Shown here piece after piece: positions 35,386 through 46,204 of a stretch of DNA of 64,000 nucleotides. The stretch spans positions 599,724 through 663,723 of the forward strand of contig VZTI01002797.1 of assembly GCA_013397865.1 (NCBI GenBank), written 5' to 3'. A program made the position numbers and the translations under genes. Numbering within the stretch: the first letter of the stretch is position 1; the number at the start of each line of letters is the position of its first letter. A model generated the notes under the pieces. That model saw nothing but the letters and a program-made list of their open reading frames with translations, ran no database searches and had not been told where the DNA came from. The DNA is from Struthidea cinerea (Eukaryota > Chordata > Aves > Passeriformes > Corcoracidae).

Positions 35386-36904
35386 ACATTCTTGATCTTC
35401 TTTTTCTAATGATGATGATGATGATGATGATAATAATAATTAAATAAATAAGTAAATAAATTACGCCAGCTTCTCTGCTCAAGTTCTGCTTCACCCACTG
35501 GAAAAGGCTGCCTTTTCCAGAGTCTGTCTCTATTCCCCTCTCCCATCTGAACCCTAAATCTTTCTAACTGCACCCCTGGACTCCAGGTTGGAAGCGTCCT
35601 GCTCTTTCCTCACTCTGTCGGCAACAAGCCAAAATCCACGTGCTCATGACCAACCAACACACAGCAGGGCCCAGCTGCCCAGCAATCCAGAGGATTACAC
35701 TCCACTTTTAGATCAGGACTTCTCCTCCTGCTGGCAACCCCTTGATGTGTGCATTTCAGCCAGGTAATTACCTTGTCCATGCTCAGAGCAGGCATAAAAA
35801 ACTCCATCACCAGCAGAGCCACACGTTCACCGGCTCTTCTCCACCTTTAAATCCCATTTTCAAACATTTCTTGTCCTTTACACAATCCCACAGATGCCTC
35901 ACGTAGGTTTTTGTTGTTCTTTGAAGGGCTGTGCACATCATGCCTATCAGAGCATTATCTTCTGCTTATCAGTCACGCTCTCTAGTCCCTCATTACTCCA
36001 GTTCTGGGCTGCTATAATTAGACTTCACATTTTTCAGACCTATGTAGCAGTGTTTCAGTTCACAAATTGAGGAGTTTGTTCATGTCAAAATGTTTTCTTT
36101 CCTTATCAATTTCTTTCCTTTTTATTTTTAATTTGCCCAGTGAACTAAAATATCAATTATTTGCAGAGCTCTAATTTAGAGAAGAAATTAAGGAATACAT
36201 TCGCAAGACTCTGCTGTTAACTATTTAATCTGCTTAACTAATGCTGTGATGGATTCTCCATCCTTGCAACTATTAAATCAAGAACTTTTTTAACCTATAG
36301 CGGATTTTTCTTCTTTAGAAGTTGAGCTTTAGCATTAGCATGAGTATTAGATTTCAAGCAGAAATTATGACTGAAAATCCTATTTCCTATTTCAGCAGGC
36401 AAGAGGTCAGAGCAGGTAATCACAGCACTCCCTTCCAAGCAAAGCACCTGGAATGCAGATTACACTGTTTATGATGATGTTATATCTTGATCAAGGGCTC
36501 CAGCCCCATCAGTAGACCCCAAAACTCAACTCCAGCCCTCTCTGACACCAACCCTGAAGGCAGGAAAGGCAGAAATCAGCATTTCCCCTGAGGGGCAACA
36601 GGACAGTGACATTGCCAAGGGCTGATCTCCACAGAGGGAATTTCTCTGGGCATCCTTTATTTAGCTTTTAAAGCTTTCTCCTAAATTGAGAGTCCTAATG
36701 AGCCCTAATGCAGCAGGAATTCAGCTGCTGCAGGTGATTTTTCAGATCAGTCTCCCTTTTAATTCAAGCTATCAGGGCAGGCAGGGCTGCAAAATTAAAA
36801 ATTAGCAGCACTCGTGCAACATGAACCTCTTACAGAGGGTCTGGAGAGCTGTGGGGTCTTCAGAACTGTCACAGGCTCCTCTGAGACACATTCAGAGTAG
36901 GATT
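35386..36904. other. unique noncoding block with GAT/AAT microsatellite
   Basis: Contains the microsatellite at 35409-35460. From about 36050 to 36400 it is AT-rich, nonrepetitive sequence with many TTAAT/ATTTA words that looks conserved-element-like. No gene. Confidence 0.5.
35409..35460. repeat. (GAT)n(AAT)n(AAAT)n microsatellite
   Basis: Seven GAT units grade into AAT and then AAAT units, a compound microsatellite immediately 5' of nothing coding. Confidence 0.95.
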
Positions 36905-37134
36905 GCAGGTTTAGATGGGATATTGGGAAGGAATCTTCCCTGTGAGGGTAGGGAGGCCCTGGCACAGGCTGCCCAGAGAAGCTGTGGGTGCCCCATCCCT
37001 GGAAGTGTCCAAGGCCAGGTTGGACAGGGCTTGGAGCAACCTGGGATAGTGGAAGGTGTTCCTGCCCATGGCAAGGGGTGGGTATAGATGGTCTTTCAGG
37101 TCTCTTCCAACCCAAACCATTCCACAATTCCATA
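36905..37134 (+). mobile_element. CR1 LINE, 3' fragment
   Basis: Sense CR1 of about 230 bp: GGTTTAGATGGGATATTGGG, AAGGAATCTTCCCTGTGAGG, CCATCCCTGGAAGTGTCCAA, GGTTGGACAGGGCTTGGAGC, CAACCTGGGATAGTGGAAGG and CCAACCCAAACCATTCCA. Low divergence. Confidence 0.96.
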
Positions 37135-38671
37135 TTAAGTGACTCTACTTAGGATGGCTCTTGCAACTATCCAACCCCGTTGTGGGATTTACAGTTTGCA
37201 TCACAGCCCTCTCCAGTCTGCAGCATAAATATGGACACTTAAAAAGGAACTTTAAAATAGTTCATCCTTTAAAATTATCCTTTTTTTGTTTCTTTTTCTT
37301 AAGGGACAAGAAGCAACCAAGTTTGGATGAAAACAATATTCTTTTTGTTGACTCTTTTCCTCTTCTTTGCTGAAAAGAAGATGGAACAGGGAAGGGAAGG
37401 TGTTTTATTTCATGCAGTGAGGAGGCTTTGGCCAAGGCTGGTGCCTCAGCCACTGCTATCATGTTTAACAAATGTTACTCTCACATCTTTAAAAGGCAGA
37501 TAGAGTTGTCCTTTCATTTAACTCAAATACAGCTCACATTTTCATCCTGACATCAGTCAAAGCTTGACCCAAATTTCATCGCAGGGCTCACAGCTCACTC
37601 TGGAGTTTCCATTTAGCGAGAGCAGAGTTTTAGGTCAGTGAAAAAACCCTTCAAATTTCATGTCTCCTCCTTCACTGTAATTCCTCTTGCCTTTGAAATG
37701 CTGGAACTCACTCATTGCTTGAGGCAAGAAACAGGAACAAATGGACCACAGTCTAATTGAGTCTAATAAATCCAGTGTTCCTCAATAAAATATCACATTT
37801 TTAGTCCCCTGTTGTTCCTCTGAGACCACGCTGTGCTTTTGAGACCAGGGAGCATACTGGAAACCATGAGTCCGAGATGTTCATGCGCACCACAGAAATG
37901 TCATGCTTGCTGAAATAAAACCCGCAATTTTCACCTGCAAGCCTCAATGACTGACCTGCAATTCAATATTGATTGACCTTCAATTCAATATCAAGAGTAA
38001 AATTAATAGAAGGAACTCCAGCAAATCACACAACAAAACAAAAATGACATTGTTTTTCCTGTGATCCAGATCTTTCCTTTTGTTGTGTTTTCTGTCTGAG
38101 GTGAAGAAGATTAAATGACATCCTCTCCAGGGGAGTGTTTTTAATTACGTGCTGCTCCCACAGCAGCTCTGCAACAGTGAGTTCCACAACGCCGTGATGG
38201 GTTTATCCTCATCGAACCTGCAGGAGCCCAGGATTTGGAATCTGCATGCACCTGCCTTGTCATCAGGAGGATTTATGGAAAGAAAGTGACAGCGCCACAA
38301 CTCATTAGGTAATTAGGTAATTACTCCAATGGGAAATTCACCCTACAAGGCTTCTGGAGGGAAAACCAGCTCAGACAATGTCTCTCCCTACAACCCAGAG
38401 AGTTTTAGTAAGGAACAGGGCTTGACACTGGATTGTGACCATCCAGGTCTTTCCCAAATCATTGCAAGGTCGCTGTCATCAGGCAAGCGAATATTGATTG
38501 CGTTTATGATTTCTGTTTGTCAGCACGGTAACATGGTGCATCTTTGGTGGGTGCTAACAGCATTTTTGCCTCTGTCAGAACAGACACAGACAAAAGGGAT
38601 GGAGCAAAGGGAGCTGGCAGATCTGGGAAGATCCATCTGAGTAATCGTTACCCTGCGGCTGTTTCCGGCAT
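37135..38671. other. unique noncoding block
   Basis: No gene recognised. Two imperfect 22-bp direct copies (TGACCTGCAATTCAATATTG and TGACCTTCAATTCAATATCA) lie at 37952 and 37974. Short TAATTAGGTAATTAGG-type iterations occur near 38305. Confidence 0.5.
37952..37995. repeat. 22-bp direct duplication
   Basis: Two adjacent copies of a TGACCT-CAATTCAATAT unit, offset by 22 bp. Confidence 0.85.
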
Positions 38672-38900
38672 CTTGACAGGACAAGAGGAAACGGCCTCAA
38701 GTTGCAGAGGAGGTTTAGATTGGATATCAGGAAAAATTCCTTCACTGAAGAGGTGGTCAAGCATTGGAACAGGCTGCCTAAGGAAGGGGTGGAATCACCA
38801 TCCCTGGAAGTGTTCAGAATCTGTGTAGATGTGGCACTTGGGGACATGGCTTAGTGGTGGACTTGGCAGTGCTGGGTTAATGATTGGATTCAATGATCCA
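38672..38900 (+). mobile_element. CR1 LINE, 3' fragment (TAGTGGTGGACTTGGCAG subfamily)
   Basis: Sense CR1: CTTGACAGGACAAGAGGAAA, GGTTTAGATTGGATATCAGG, AAGTGTTCAGAATCTGTGTA, GATGTGGCACTTGGGGACAT, GGCTTAGTGGTGGACTTGGC, then GGTTAATGATTGGATT. It ends before the usual tail. Confidence 0.94.
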
Positions 38901-39082
38901 ACTGTCCAAAGGTTCAAGGTGTGATTAACCATAAATGCCATGCATTGTTCTGTATCTCCTTTCTTTTAGCACAGCCAAGGAAAAGTCAGGGTTGCTGAAG
39001 TTATCAGTGCCTCTCCTCAAGTACCTTGGTCCATCATCACTCTCACCAATGACTGTGGGTCACACTTCATGGTTTTCTGTCA
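38901..39082. other. unique spacer
   Basis: Unique sequence between CR1 and the LTR. The last four bases (GTCA, 39079-39082) form the left half of the LTR's candidate target duplication. Confidence 0.55.
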
Positions 39083-39683
39083 TGTCTCCCGGTTTGAGAC
39101 AAATTAAGGGAAATTCTTTGGAAGGAACGTCTCCACCAAAGAAGGCAGGTTTCAGCCGCTCCTCCCCCACAGGAACAAATTCCTTGGAGGAAAGTGGAAA
39201 AGAAGTTATTTATTTAACAAGCAGAGTGCACGCAGGCACGGAAAAAGAATAATGCTAAATAATAAAACCTCTCACTGTGGAGAGAACCTGGTAAAATTCA
39301 AAGTCCTTTGTAGATGTGGCTCTGCTCTCACTCTCTGGAGCTGGGGCTCAGTGTGGGCCCCTCCGGGCCATGGTGTAGGGCCTCCCAGTGATGTTCTGGT
39401 GTTCAGCAGGCCAGAGTAAAAAAAGCAAAGAATTTTAACTCTCCGTCCCTCTCCTGAGAAAAGGAACTGAGAGCTGGGAAAAGCAGGAAAAGTTCTCTTC
39501 TCCACTCTGCCGCAGTGGTGAGAGAAGGCAGGGGAGAGTAGATGTCCTTGAGATACAAACTGCTCTGAAAGAAAATCCGCCTGGCTTCTCTCCCCCTTCT
39601 CCTGAGAAACAGCCTAAAGACACAGGAAGGCACAGGATTCATGTCTGGCATAGGGCGGATGATAGGGAACACAGGATCATACA
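39083..39683 (-). mobile_element. solo LTR of an endogenous retrovirus, antisense
   Basis: On the minus strand the segment starts TGTATGATCCTG and ends CGGGAGACA, so it has TG..CA termini and is 601 bp long. AATAAA is read on the minus strand at 39209-39214, followed by a pyrimidine-rich U5. GTCA flanks it on both sides (39079-39082 and 39684-39687), a candidate 4-bp target duplication. No gag, pol or env remains are found nearby, so this is a solo LTR left by recombination. The family is not assigned: a 4-bp duplication would suit a gamma-like (class I) element, but four bases could match by chance. Confidence 0.75.
39209..39214 (-). terminator. LTR polyadenylation signal
   Basis: AATAAA on the minus strand within the 39083-39683 LTR, overlapping a TTAAATAAATAACTT context. 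It marks the end of the R region. Confidence 0.65.
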
Positions 39684-41002
39684 GTCACCCCAGGACATCT
39701 ACTGAAAACTTACCCAGGAGGTTCTTCATCCTCCAGATGCCTCAACTTTGGAGTCCTTGTAAAATGAAGTGACGTTTTGGTTCTTCAACAAAATCGAGTG
39801 AAATCCCAGCTATCCGTGTTTAATATGGAACAGTAAGAGACAGTCCAGGTGATAAGGACAGATGTGGCCAGTGCCAGACCAGTTCTGGGTCACTCCACCT
39901 TTCACTGGACAGTCAGCACAGCATCGGTGAGGGCAGAAGACTCCTGTATCCTGCTCTAGTGAGTATTTATGGGCATGGAAGGTTTTATTGTACCTCAGGG
40001 ATGATGGCACAAACATTCCAACCTCCTGCAGGGCACACTCCCAGAGCAAAGGAGCTGCTTAACCTGGTCCTTGGTGCAGAGAAATCCCAAATTCTTCAGC
40101 AGGACCAGCTTGGCTTGCCCAAGTTCATCAGTTTCTGTTCAGCTCCAGCCAAATCTCACCCAAAATCCAATTCTGCCAGTGATGTTTTGCAAAAGTTGTT
40201 CACATTCATTCTTTTCAAATTCTGCTGCACCCATTAATAGCCTTTCCTCTTCCTTGTCACTGAGGGGAACTTCTGTGTTTGCTTTATCCAGTGGTGCCAA
40301 AAGAGATAATTTTCACAATCAGATTTTAAGGAAAGTAGGAAAAATTCCTCTCTCACCTGCACCAGCCTACTTTGAATTTCAGGCTGACACCATTAGTATA
40401 TAACTAATGATGAATTCTTTGGAATCTGAGCTGCCAAAAATAGTTTGTTCATACACTCAGAAGGAAAATGATGAAGTTAATGAACCTGAAGTAAAGTTTT
40501 GATCCATCACAGTAATAACAGCAGCATCGTTTCTTACATTTGTCAAACGTCTCCATTACTGCAGCATCCCACAGTCATTAGTGCTTGAGCTCAACTGCCT
40601 TAGGAAAAATAACCTCCATTTTATCTGTTAATGTTTAAGGGACAAGGAAGTTAAAGGACTTGTCAAAACCCACGCAGGGCATTTATGCTGTTTCTGGGAG
40701 CTAAATCCAGAAATCCCAATTCTCAGGGTAGTAATTTCAGCATCTGACTGAACCCTGTTCTTCCAGTCATTACCACACAAAACCAAAAAAAAGACACAAT
40801 CACAAAATATCAAGATGCTGTTGGTATTGTTCTTTCTAAGACCTAGCTTGGATATCAAGACCAGACCAGAAATGCTTGTCCTTGGAAAAGTATCCATGCT
40901 TTAGTATCCAAGAAATGCTGAGAAACAGGAATAAAAGTGTGCCTTGAGTATTTTTCTACAACCTTTTAAAGGCTACAGCGGAGAAAACACTGATTCTGTT
41001 TT
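39684..41002. other. unique noncoding block
   Basis: Begins with the right GTCA copy. No gene or repeat recognised. 40380-40640 is AT-rich. Confidence 0.5.
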
Positions 41003-41294
41003 CACAGAATCAGAGAATGGTTGGGGTCAGAAGGAGCCTTAACAATTGTCTCATTCCACTATCCCAGGTTGCTCAGAGCCCTGTCCAATCTGGCCTTGGA
41101 CACTTCCAGGGATGGGGCAGCCACCGCTTCTCTGGGCAACCTGTGCCAGGGCCTCACACCCTCACAGGGAGGAATTTCTTCCCAATATCCCGTCTAGCCC
41201 TGCCCTCTGGCAATTTAAAGCCACTTCCCCTAGTCCTGTCACTTCACGCCCTTGTCCCAAGTCCCTCTCCAGCTCTCCTGGAGCCCCTGTAGGA
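41003..41294 (-). mobile_element. CR1 LINE, 3' fragment
   Basis: Antisense CR1 of about 290 bp: CACAGAATCAGAGAATGGTT tip, CACTATCCCAGGTTGCTCAG, GATGGGGCAGCCACCGCTTC, TTCCCAATATCCCGTCTAGC, CTCTCCTGGAGCCCCTGTAG. A stretch of about 20 bp holding CCATGGGCAGGGACACC is deleted. Confidence 0.95.
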
Positions 41295-42954
41295 ACAATA
41301 AGTGAAATAAATTTCTGAGTGATGACCATGGCCTTTCATGCACATCCAGACTACCTCTTGTTTTTCAGGTTGTATAACTGAGCAGGTTTTCAGGCAGCAC
41401 ATTAAGATTAAGAATGTTCCTCTTTAAAGGCAGCCTTATTCACTTTCCAAGTTCTACCTGGCAGGAGTTTCCATCTTCAATCACATGTTTTTAATTGCTG
41501 TATAAAGGGCAAGCCTGGATTTGACAGACAGAGTGAAGCATTATCCCTGCGGATAACCAGGGAGGACTTTTACCTGGAACTAAGCTCTCAAGTAAGAGAT
41601 CTCAATTCCCTCTCCTCCAAAATTTCCATTATGTCCCCTAGAAAAACTGAGGCCAGAAATGTGGTGGCAAATTGCTTCGTGGAATTGTCTTTACTCTTTA
41701 CAGAGAGGAAAGGAAAGTCTTCCACACTCTGCAAGCAAACAGCCCTAAAGTCCCTCTGATGACCAGGTGACTTCTTGTGTTTAAAAGGGTGAAGGTGACC
41801 TATTTCTGCCCAATTTGCAATGGCAAGTATCTGGCCATTTTTAGTTTCTCACTTAGAGAATGAGAATTATCGCCTTTAGAACAAATCTGCAATGAAGCTT
41901 GACTTCATTCAGATGGATTGAAAGTAAGAAACAAAATATCATCTTTTCATCAAGGCAGATAAATCATATCGTCCTTCACACTTCCCAACTGGTCAGAAAA
42001 TATCAGGCACAACTTCTGACCAGTCCTACCTCCGCTAACTCATGATTGTCTGGAATAGATTAAAAATAATTGCCCAAATTTATGTTTTGGTGGTTTTATT
42101 TCTGAAATTTTAGTGGTATCCTGGCAGAGCCATCAATTACCTGTAGGTCAAGACGTTGACTGACACAGATGCACTTGTCCAGCCTGGCCACCTCTTTTCT
42201 CCTGTGACACTTCCTTGCTGTTCTCTTCCCATCTTCCCATGTCTTTTCCACTGGCCAGTTGCCACTGAATATCTTAGAGCTTCATTTTGCTGTGGAGAAG
42301 ACCGAATGTGAGCTATGTTCTTGGAAACTTTCTAAAAGCAGGTTTTTAAAAATATCTTCTCAGGAGAGCAGAGCAGATTCATTTTAATTCAGTATTTTCT
42401 CCTGCTCAGAAATGTTGGCAGCTGCTTGAACTCCACTCATGAGGGCTAAAACACTTCCTTATTCTCACTGCATTTTAATTCTCCCAAAATGTATTTTAAT
42501 ACCACATCAAGGAAGACACTTCTCCCCGCTCTCCATCCTGACAGGGTAAACTTAAAGGAGCAAGACCAAAGAGAAAGAGATCAATTTTCCCTTCAGCATA
42601 ATTTGGAATAATAAATGAAAATGAACGATGTTTGCAGTTTGCCTTTCAGTCTTTGGATGGAAGAATGAGGGAGAGCAGAGTCTCTGCCACGCAGGTTTTG
42701 AATCCAGCTGTTCACATGAGTGACTGCTTCAAAAGGGCTCTGCCTGAAGCAGAAGTACAAAGCCACTTCCTATTTGGAAACTCGAGCACAAGAGAGAGAT
42801 CTGTACATGGAGATCATTAACTTCACTCACCGAGAGCGATTTCTGCTGCTTTGTAGCAGCAATAAACCCTCCAACCTGGTCGCTCATTTCCCTTCCATAG
42901 AGATGATCGCTGAAGGAGGATCACTGAAATGTTGGAATGTACGTTTTCTGTTAT
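41295..42954. other. unique noncoding block
   Basis: No gene or repeat is recognised in 1.7 kb. Short frames at 42632-43022 continue into CR1. Confidence 0.5.
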
Positions 42955-43425
42955 ACTGGGGCCCCCAACACAGGAAATTTGTTGACCTGTTGGAAGGAGC
43001 CCAGAGGAGACCACTAAGGTGATCTACAGATGCTCGGTAGAGTTGGGAGAGTTGGGACTTTCCAGTCTGGAGAAGAGAAGGCTCTGGAGAGACCTTAAGC
43101 GGCCCTTCCAGTGCCCAAATGGGCTCCAAGAGAGCTGGAGAGGGACTTTGGACAGGGGCCTGGAGTGACAAGACAAAGGGGAAGTGCTTTAAGCTGAAGG
43201 AGAGAAGGTTTAGATGGGATATTGGGAAGGAATTCTTCACTGTGAGGGTGCTGAGGTCCTGGCACAGGTTGCCCAGAGAAGCGGTGGCTGCTCCATCCCT
43301 GGAAGTGTCCAAGGCCAGGTTGGACAGGGCTTGGAGCAACCTGGGATAGTGGAAAGGGGGTTGGAATGAGAGGATCTTTCAGGTCCCTCCCAACCCAAAC
43401 CATTCCAGGATTCCATGATTCCATG
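42955..43425 (+). mobile_element. CR1 LINE, long 3' fragment
   Basis: Sense CR1 of about 470 bp: ACACAGGAAATTTGTTGACC, AGCCCAGAGGAGACCACTAA, CCAGTCTGGAGAAGAGAAGG, GGGCTCCAAGAGAGCTGGAG, AGACAAAGGGGAAGTGC, GGTTTAGATGGGATATTGGG, AAGTGTCCAAGGCCAGGTTG, and an ATTCCAGGATTCCATGATTC tail. It lacks the GTGTCCCTGCCCATGGCAG stretch after GATAGTGGAA. Confidence 0.96.
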
Positions 43426-43729
43426 AATCAGTGTTGTTTATATAGCACTGGCTGCTTGCTCTCAGGTTTAATCCAATGCCAGACTCAACAGTGCCAGGCA
43501 CTAAGGAGGAATCTAAATGATGGCTTTTGTCTTCAGGACATTCCCAGTCCATTTAGAAGAGGATCCCACCGGAGAGGCAGAAGGAATAAAAGGAAAAGCG
43601 GGCACTGTGATGTGTGTTGGCAAGCCCAATGGTCTGTTTTCAGACTTTTGCCACAGTAAATATCTATTATGCACTCACTAATTACTGTGTGCCTTCCCAA
43701 TTCCCCTGTCTCTGACAAAACTGAATGAA

Positions 43730-43890
43730 ATTGGAAAAGACGCAGGAAAAGGTGACGGGGATTATCGGGGAAGTGGAACAATCTCTTTGCAAAGAGTGAA
43801 AGTAAATAAATTAGGCTTCATCATTCCAGAAAATGAGGCAGTTGGGAAGTGACAGAGGTCTGCAGGGTCTTGAGTGGCCTCAGAAAGGGG
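43730..43890 (+). mobile_element. possible ancient CR1 scrap
   Basis: GACAGAGGTCTGCAGGGTCT then TGAGTGGCCTCAGAAAGGGG resembles the 'GAGGTCTACAAAATCATGAGTGGC' segment of older CR1 subfamilies. Heavily decayed. Confidence 0.3.
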
Positions 43891-44860
43891 AGTGACTGTT
43901 CATTTTCTTTTTAAAGCATCTTTTAAAGCACCTTCTTTTTAATGCAAAACAGAACAAACAGAACAAGAGGTGCTGGGAGTTCTGACATGGAAATAGCGGG
44001 TGGCAGCCTCAAAATGAGCAAAATAATTCACACAGTGGAAAAAAAAAAGACAGGATTTCTCAGCGTAGGACATAATAGTTGCTAAATACTTACACGTCTT
44101 CAAAAATTGATGAGACAAATTAATGGAAAAAATGTCAATCAGCTAAATTCAGTGGTACCTTTTCCAACCCCAGAGGTATCTGTAGGGTAGAGTAGCACCT
44201 CTGTGTCTTTTCCTCTCATCCTGACCCTTGATACTTGGGAGAAGAGATGAGACCCACCTTTTCCTCATCCCTTGTCACTGTGTTTCTCCCCTCACCCAAG
44301 AAAAGGTGGACACTCCTTACCCCTCCTTTTGTTGTTGATGTATTTATAGAACCAGTGCTTTTATGTGCCAAGTCACCACCAGAAAAATGATACTGGTGAC
44401 TGTTGAGCACAAAAAACAAAGCCAAGGTGTCATTTTGTACCACTGTGAGCACAGGCCAGTACAAAACGAGCCCAAAGCAGGTTTGCTCCTGAAATTCTGT
44501 CTGGAAACAGCTGGAAAAGATCTGTGGCCTCCATGGTGACTCTCACCACAGCAATGCCTCACAATTCATGAGGGAACAAACACGTCAGAAAAAAAAGGGG
44601 AGAGAATCTTCCCAGACAAAAGTCTGTGAGCTGCTTTATGCCTAAAAAGATTTAGGCTTTATAAAAAAAAATTAATGTTTATCTCTCCATCTATAAGAGA
44701 GAAAAAAAAAATATTGTGTAAGTAAATGAAAATCATAGAGAAGCAAAAGGGAGGATAAAAAACAACCATGCATTTATGAAATAAAGGCATAACCCACAAA
44801 CACAAGTGAAGCAAAGTATAAAACCTTTTCAATAAAAACCTTGAACATCACAAGGCATCT

Positions 44861-44900
44861 CCCTCCTCTAATTAAAAACACCCTCCTCTAATTAGAAACA
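44861..44900. repeat. 20-bp tandem duplication with TAATTA cores
   Basis: Two adjacent 20-bp units CCCTCCTCTAATTAAAAACA and CCCTCCTCTAATTAGAAACA differ at one base. Each carries a TAATTA homeodomain-type core. Confidence 0.95.
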
Positions 44901-44930
44901 CTTCTTATGTCTTTTCAACCAACAATAATG

Positions 44931-44954
44931 ATCTAAAAGTTTAAACTTTTAGAT
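44931..44954. repeat. perfect 24-bp palindrome
   Basis: The half-site ATCTAAAAGTTT is followed immediately by its exact reverse complement, with no spacer. The next base pair outward does not match. The sequence is AT-rich and could extrude a small cruciform or bind a dimeric factor. Confidence 0.97.
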
Positions 44955-45545
44955 TTTAGTTTGCCTCACAGTGGCAGGTTGTATAATGCTTTGAAAATGA
45001 GCATATAAGTAAGGTTTATTATTATTTAAAACCCCAAAGTGTGGCTTGCAACATTTTAATTCCCTTTTTTTTTTTTTTTAATTAAGCTGAACCAAGGCTG
45101 ACGGCCTTTAGGAATTAATATATTTGTAAGGATGCACTGCAAAGACCGGCAAGATCTACTACTACCCTCAAATAATCCTAAATCACAACCCTTCCTCGCT
45201 AATGCATTTTGCTTCCTATTATCCCTGACTTATTAAAGAGCTGTTTGTGTCATTTGTAACCTGAGTGTATTATAGATGGTTTATTTAACAGTTGTAAATG
45301 ATTAATGTCAGGTTGCAGCTTCTCTTAAGGAAGATACTTATACCGTAAAAGTGGAGCCCAAGGTCTGAACGGCTGAATAAGTTAAAGATCCTTGGATGCT
45401 GCTTAAACGTAGTGGTTGTAAACCCTCCATAATCTATTATTTTGGTAATTTTGACCTAAAATCAAGAAGATTTCCTGTGATAATTCAGTGATTCTTCCTC
45501 ATGTTTAATGTCTGGCTGAGGTGGATGAGGAGAGTGTTACATGAT

Positions 45546-45618
45546 ACACTAGATGTGTCGTGAGAGGAAGAGAGGGTGACATCTCATGGCTCTGCTGGTG
45601 TCTGGACAGTATTTTCTG
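45546..45618 (+). repeat. left copy of a ~70-bp direct repeat bracketing an LTR
   Basis: GTGAGAGGAAGAGAGGG, CATCTCATGGCTCTGC and TGGTGTCTGGACAG recur at a 658-bp offset with about eight to ten differences. This copy lies upstream of the LTR. Confidence 0.9.
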
Positions 45619-45768
45619 TTATAAATAAGTTTTAGTTCTCTAGGATTAATTAAGTAAGTTGGTAAATATGTTAATTGCGGGAGTTGGGTCTGTGGATGTT
45701 TTCTCTGTTAATGATCTTGTAGTATCAAGTTGTGGACAGTGTACCGGGTGTAACACCCGCCTGTAACC

Positions 45769-45982
45769 ATTGGGCGGCGCACTCAAGGCCATGTAGAAAG
45801 GGGGAGTCTTCCAGAATGTTCCAACAAGTAAGAGCGATGTCTCCAAGAATGTGGATTGGACGTAGAATGGACCAATCAGAGGAGGATTTCGGAAAATGAT
45901 TGGTGAAAAAGGCATCGTTGAAAGGGACCAATGACAGCAGGAGAAACGAGCCAGTAGCGTGAAGGATCCAAAATGGACCAAT
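45769..45982 (+). promoter_or_regulatory. six-copy CCAAT-box cluster of the LTR U3
   Basis: CCAAT occurs forward at 45872, 45928 and 45978 and reverse (ATTGG) at 45769, 45855 and 45899. The three forward copies share GGACCAAT and are spaced 56 and 50 bp apart. CCAAT is the NF-Y core motif, and the cluster ends about 20 bp upstream of the TATA box. Confidence 0.75.
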
Positions 45983-45999
45983 AGACTCAAAGGACTGGG

Positions 46000-46006
46000 T
46001 ATAAAG
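46000..46006 (+). promoter_or_regulatory. LTR TATA box
   Basis: TATAAAG in a GGGTATAAAGACTG context. It would place transcription initiation near 46030. Confidence 0.7.
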
Positions 46007-46151
46007 ACTGATTTGGGGCCCAGCGCCTGGTCCTCTGCCCATTCGCACTGGTGAGGGAGAGCACGCGGTGTTCCGCACGTGCCGTTTTGAGTCTCTGCTT
46101 TGCTGTTGGGGTTCGCGAGCTTACCTCGCTACGCGTTCTTAGTTGCTGTTT

Positions 46152-46157
46152 AATAAA
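46152..46157 (+). terminator. LTR polyadenylation signal
   Basis: AATAAA followed by a GTGGTTGTTGAGTGAGTGG GU-rich downstream element, the standard layout for cleavage at the R/U5 border. Confidence 0.75.
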
Positions 46158-46204
46158 GTGGTTGTTGAGTGAGTGGTGCTGTTTGTCTTGCCCCACCCTA
46201 CACA

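Larger units (their letters stand above)
43426..45545. other. unique noncoding block, AT-rich and TAAT-rich
   Basis: Up to about 43900 it is ordinary unique DNA, with a possible very old CR1 scrap at 43730-43890. From about 44640 to 45540 it is strikingly AT-rich, free of transposons and loaded with TAATTA/ATTTA words. It includes a 20-bp duplication (44861), a perfect palindrome (44931) and a poly(T) (45065-45079). This texture fits a conserved regulatory element. No coding or RNA gene is seen. Confidence 0.5.
45731..46204 (+). mobile_element. LTR of an endogenous retrovirus, sense (left edge uncertain)
   Basis: LTR-like promoter/terminator architecture on the plus strand: a CpG-containing U3 with six CCAAT boxes, a TATAAA at 46001-46006, a roughly 150-bp R region and AATAAA at 46152-46157. 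This is followed by a GT-rich stretch and a terminus at ACACA near 46204. The left edge could be TGTGGACAGT (45731) or TGTAACACCC (45749); no convincing short target duplication was found for either. No internal retroviral genes are present. It is a different family from the LTRs at 39.1 and 49.9 kb. Confidence 0.7.
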
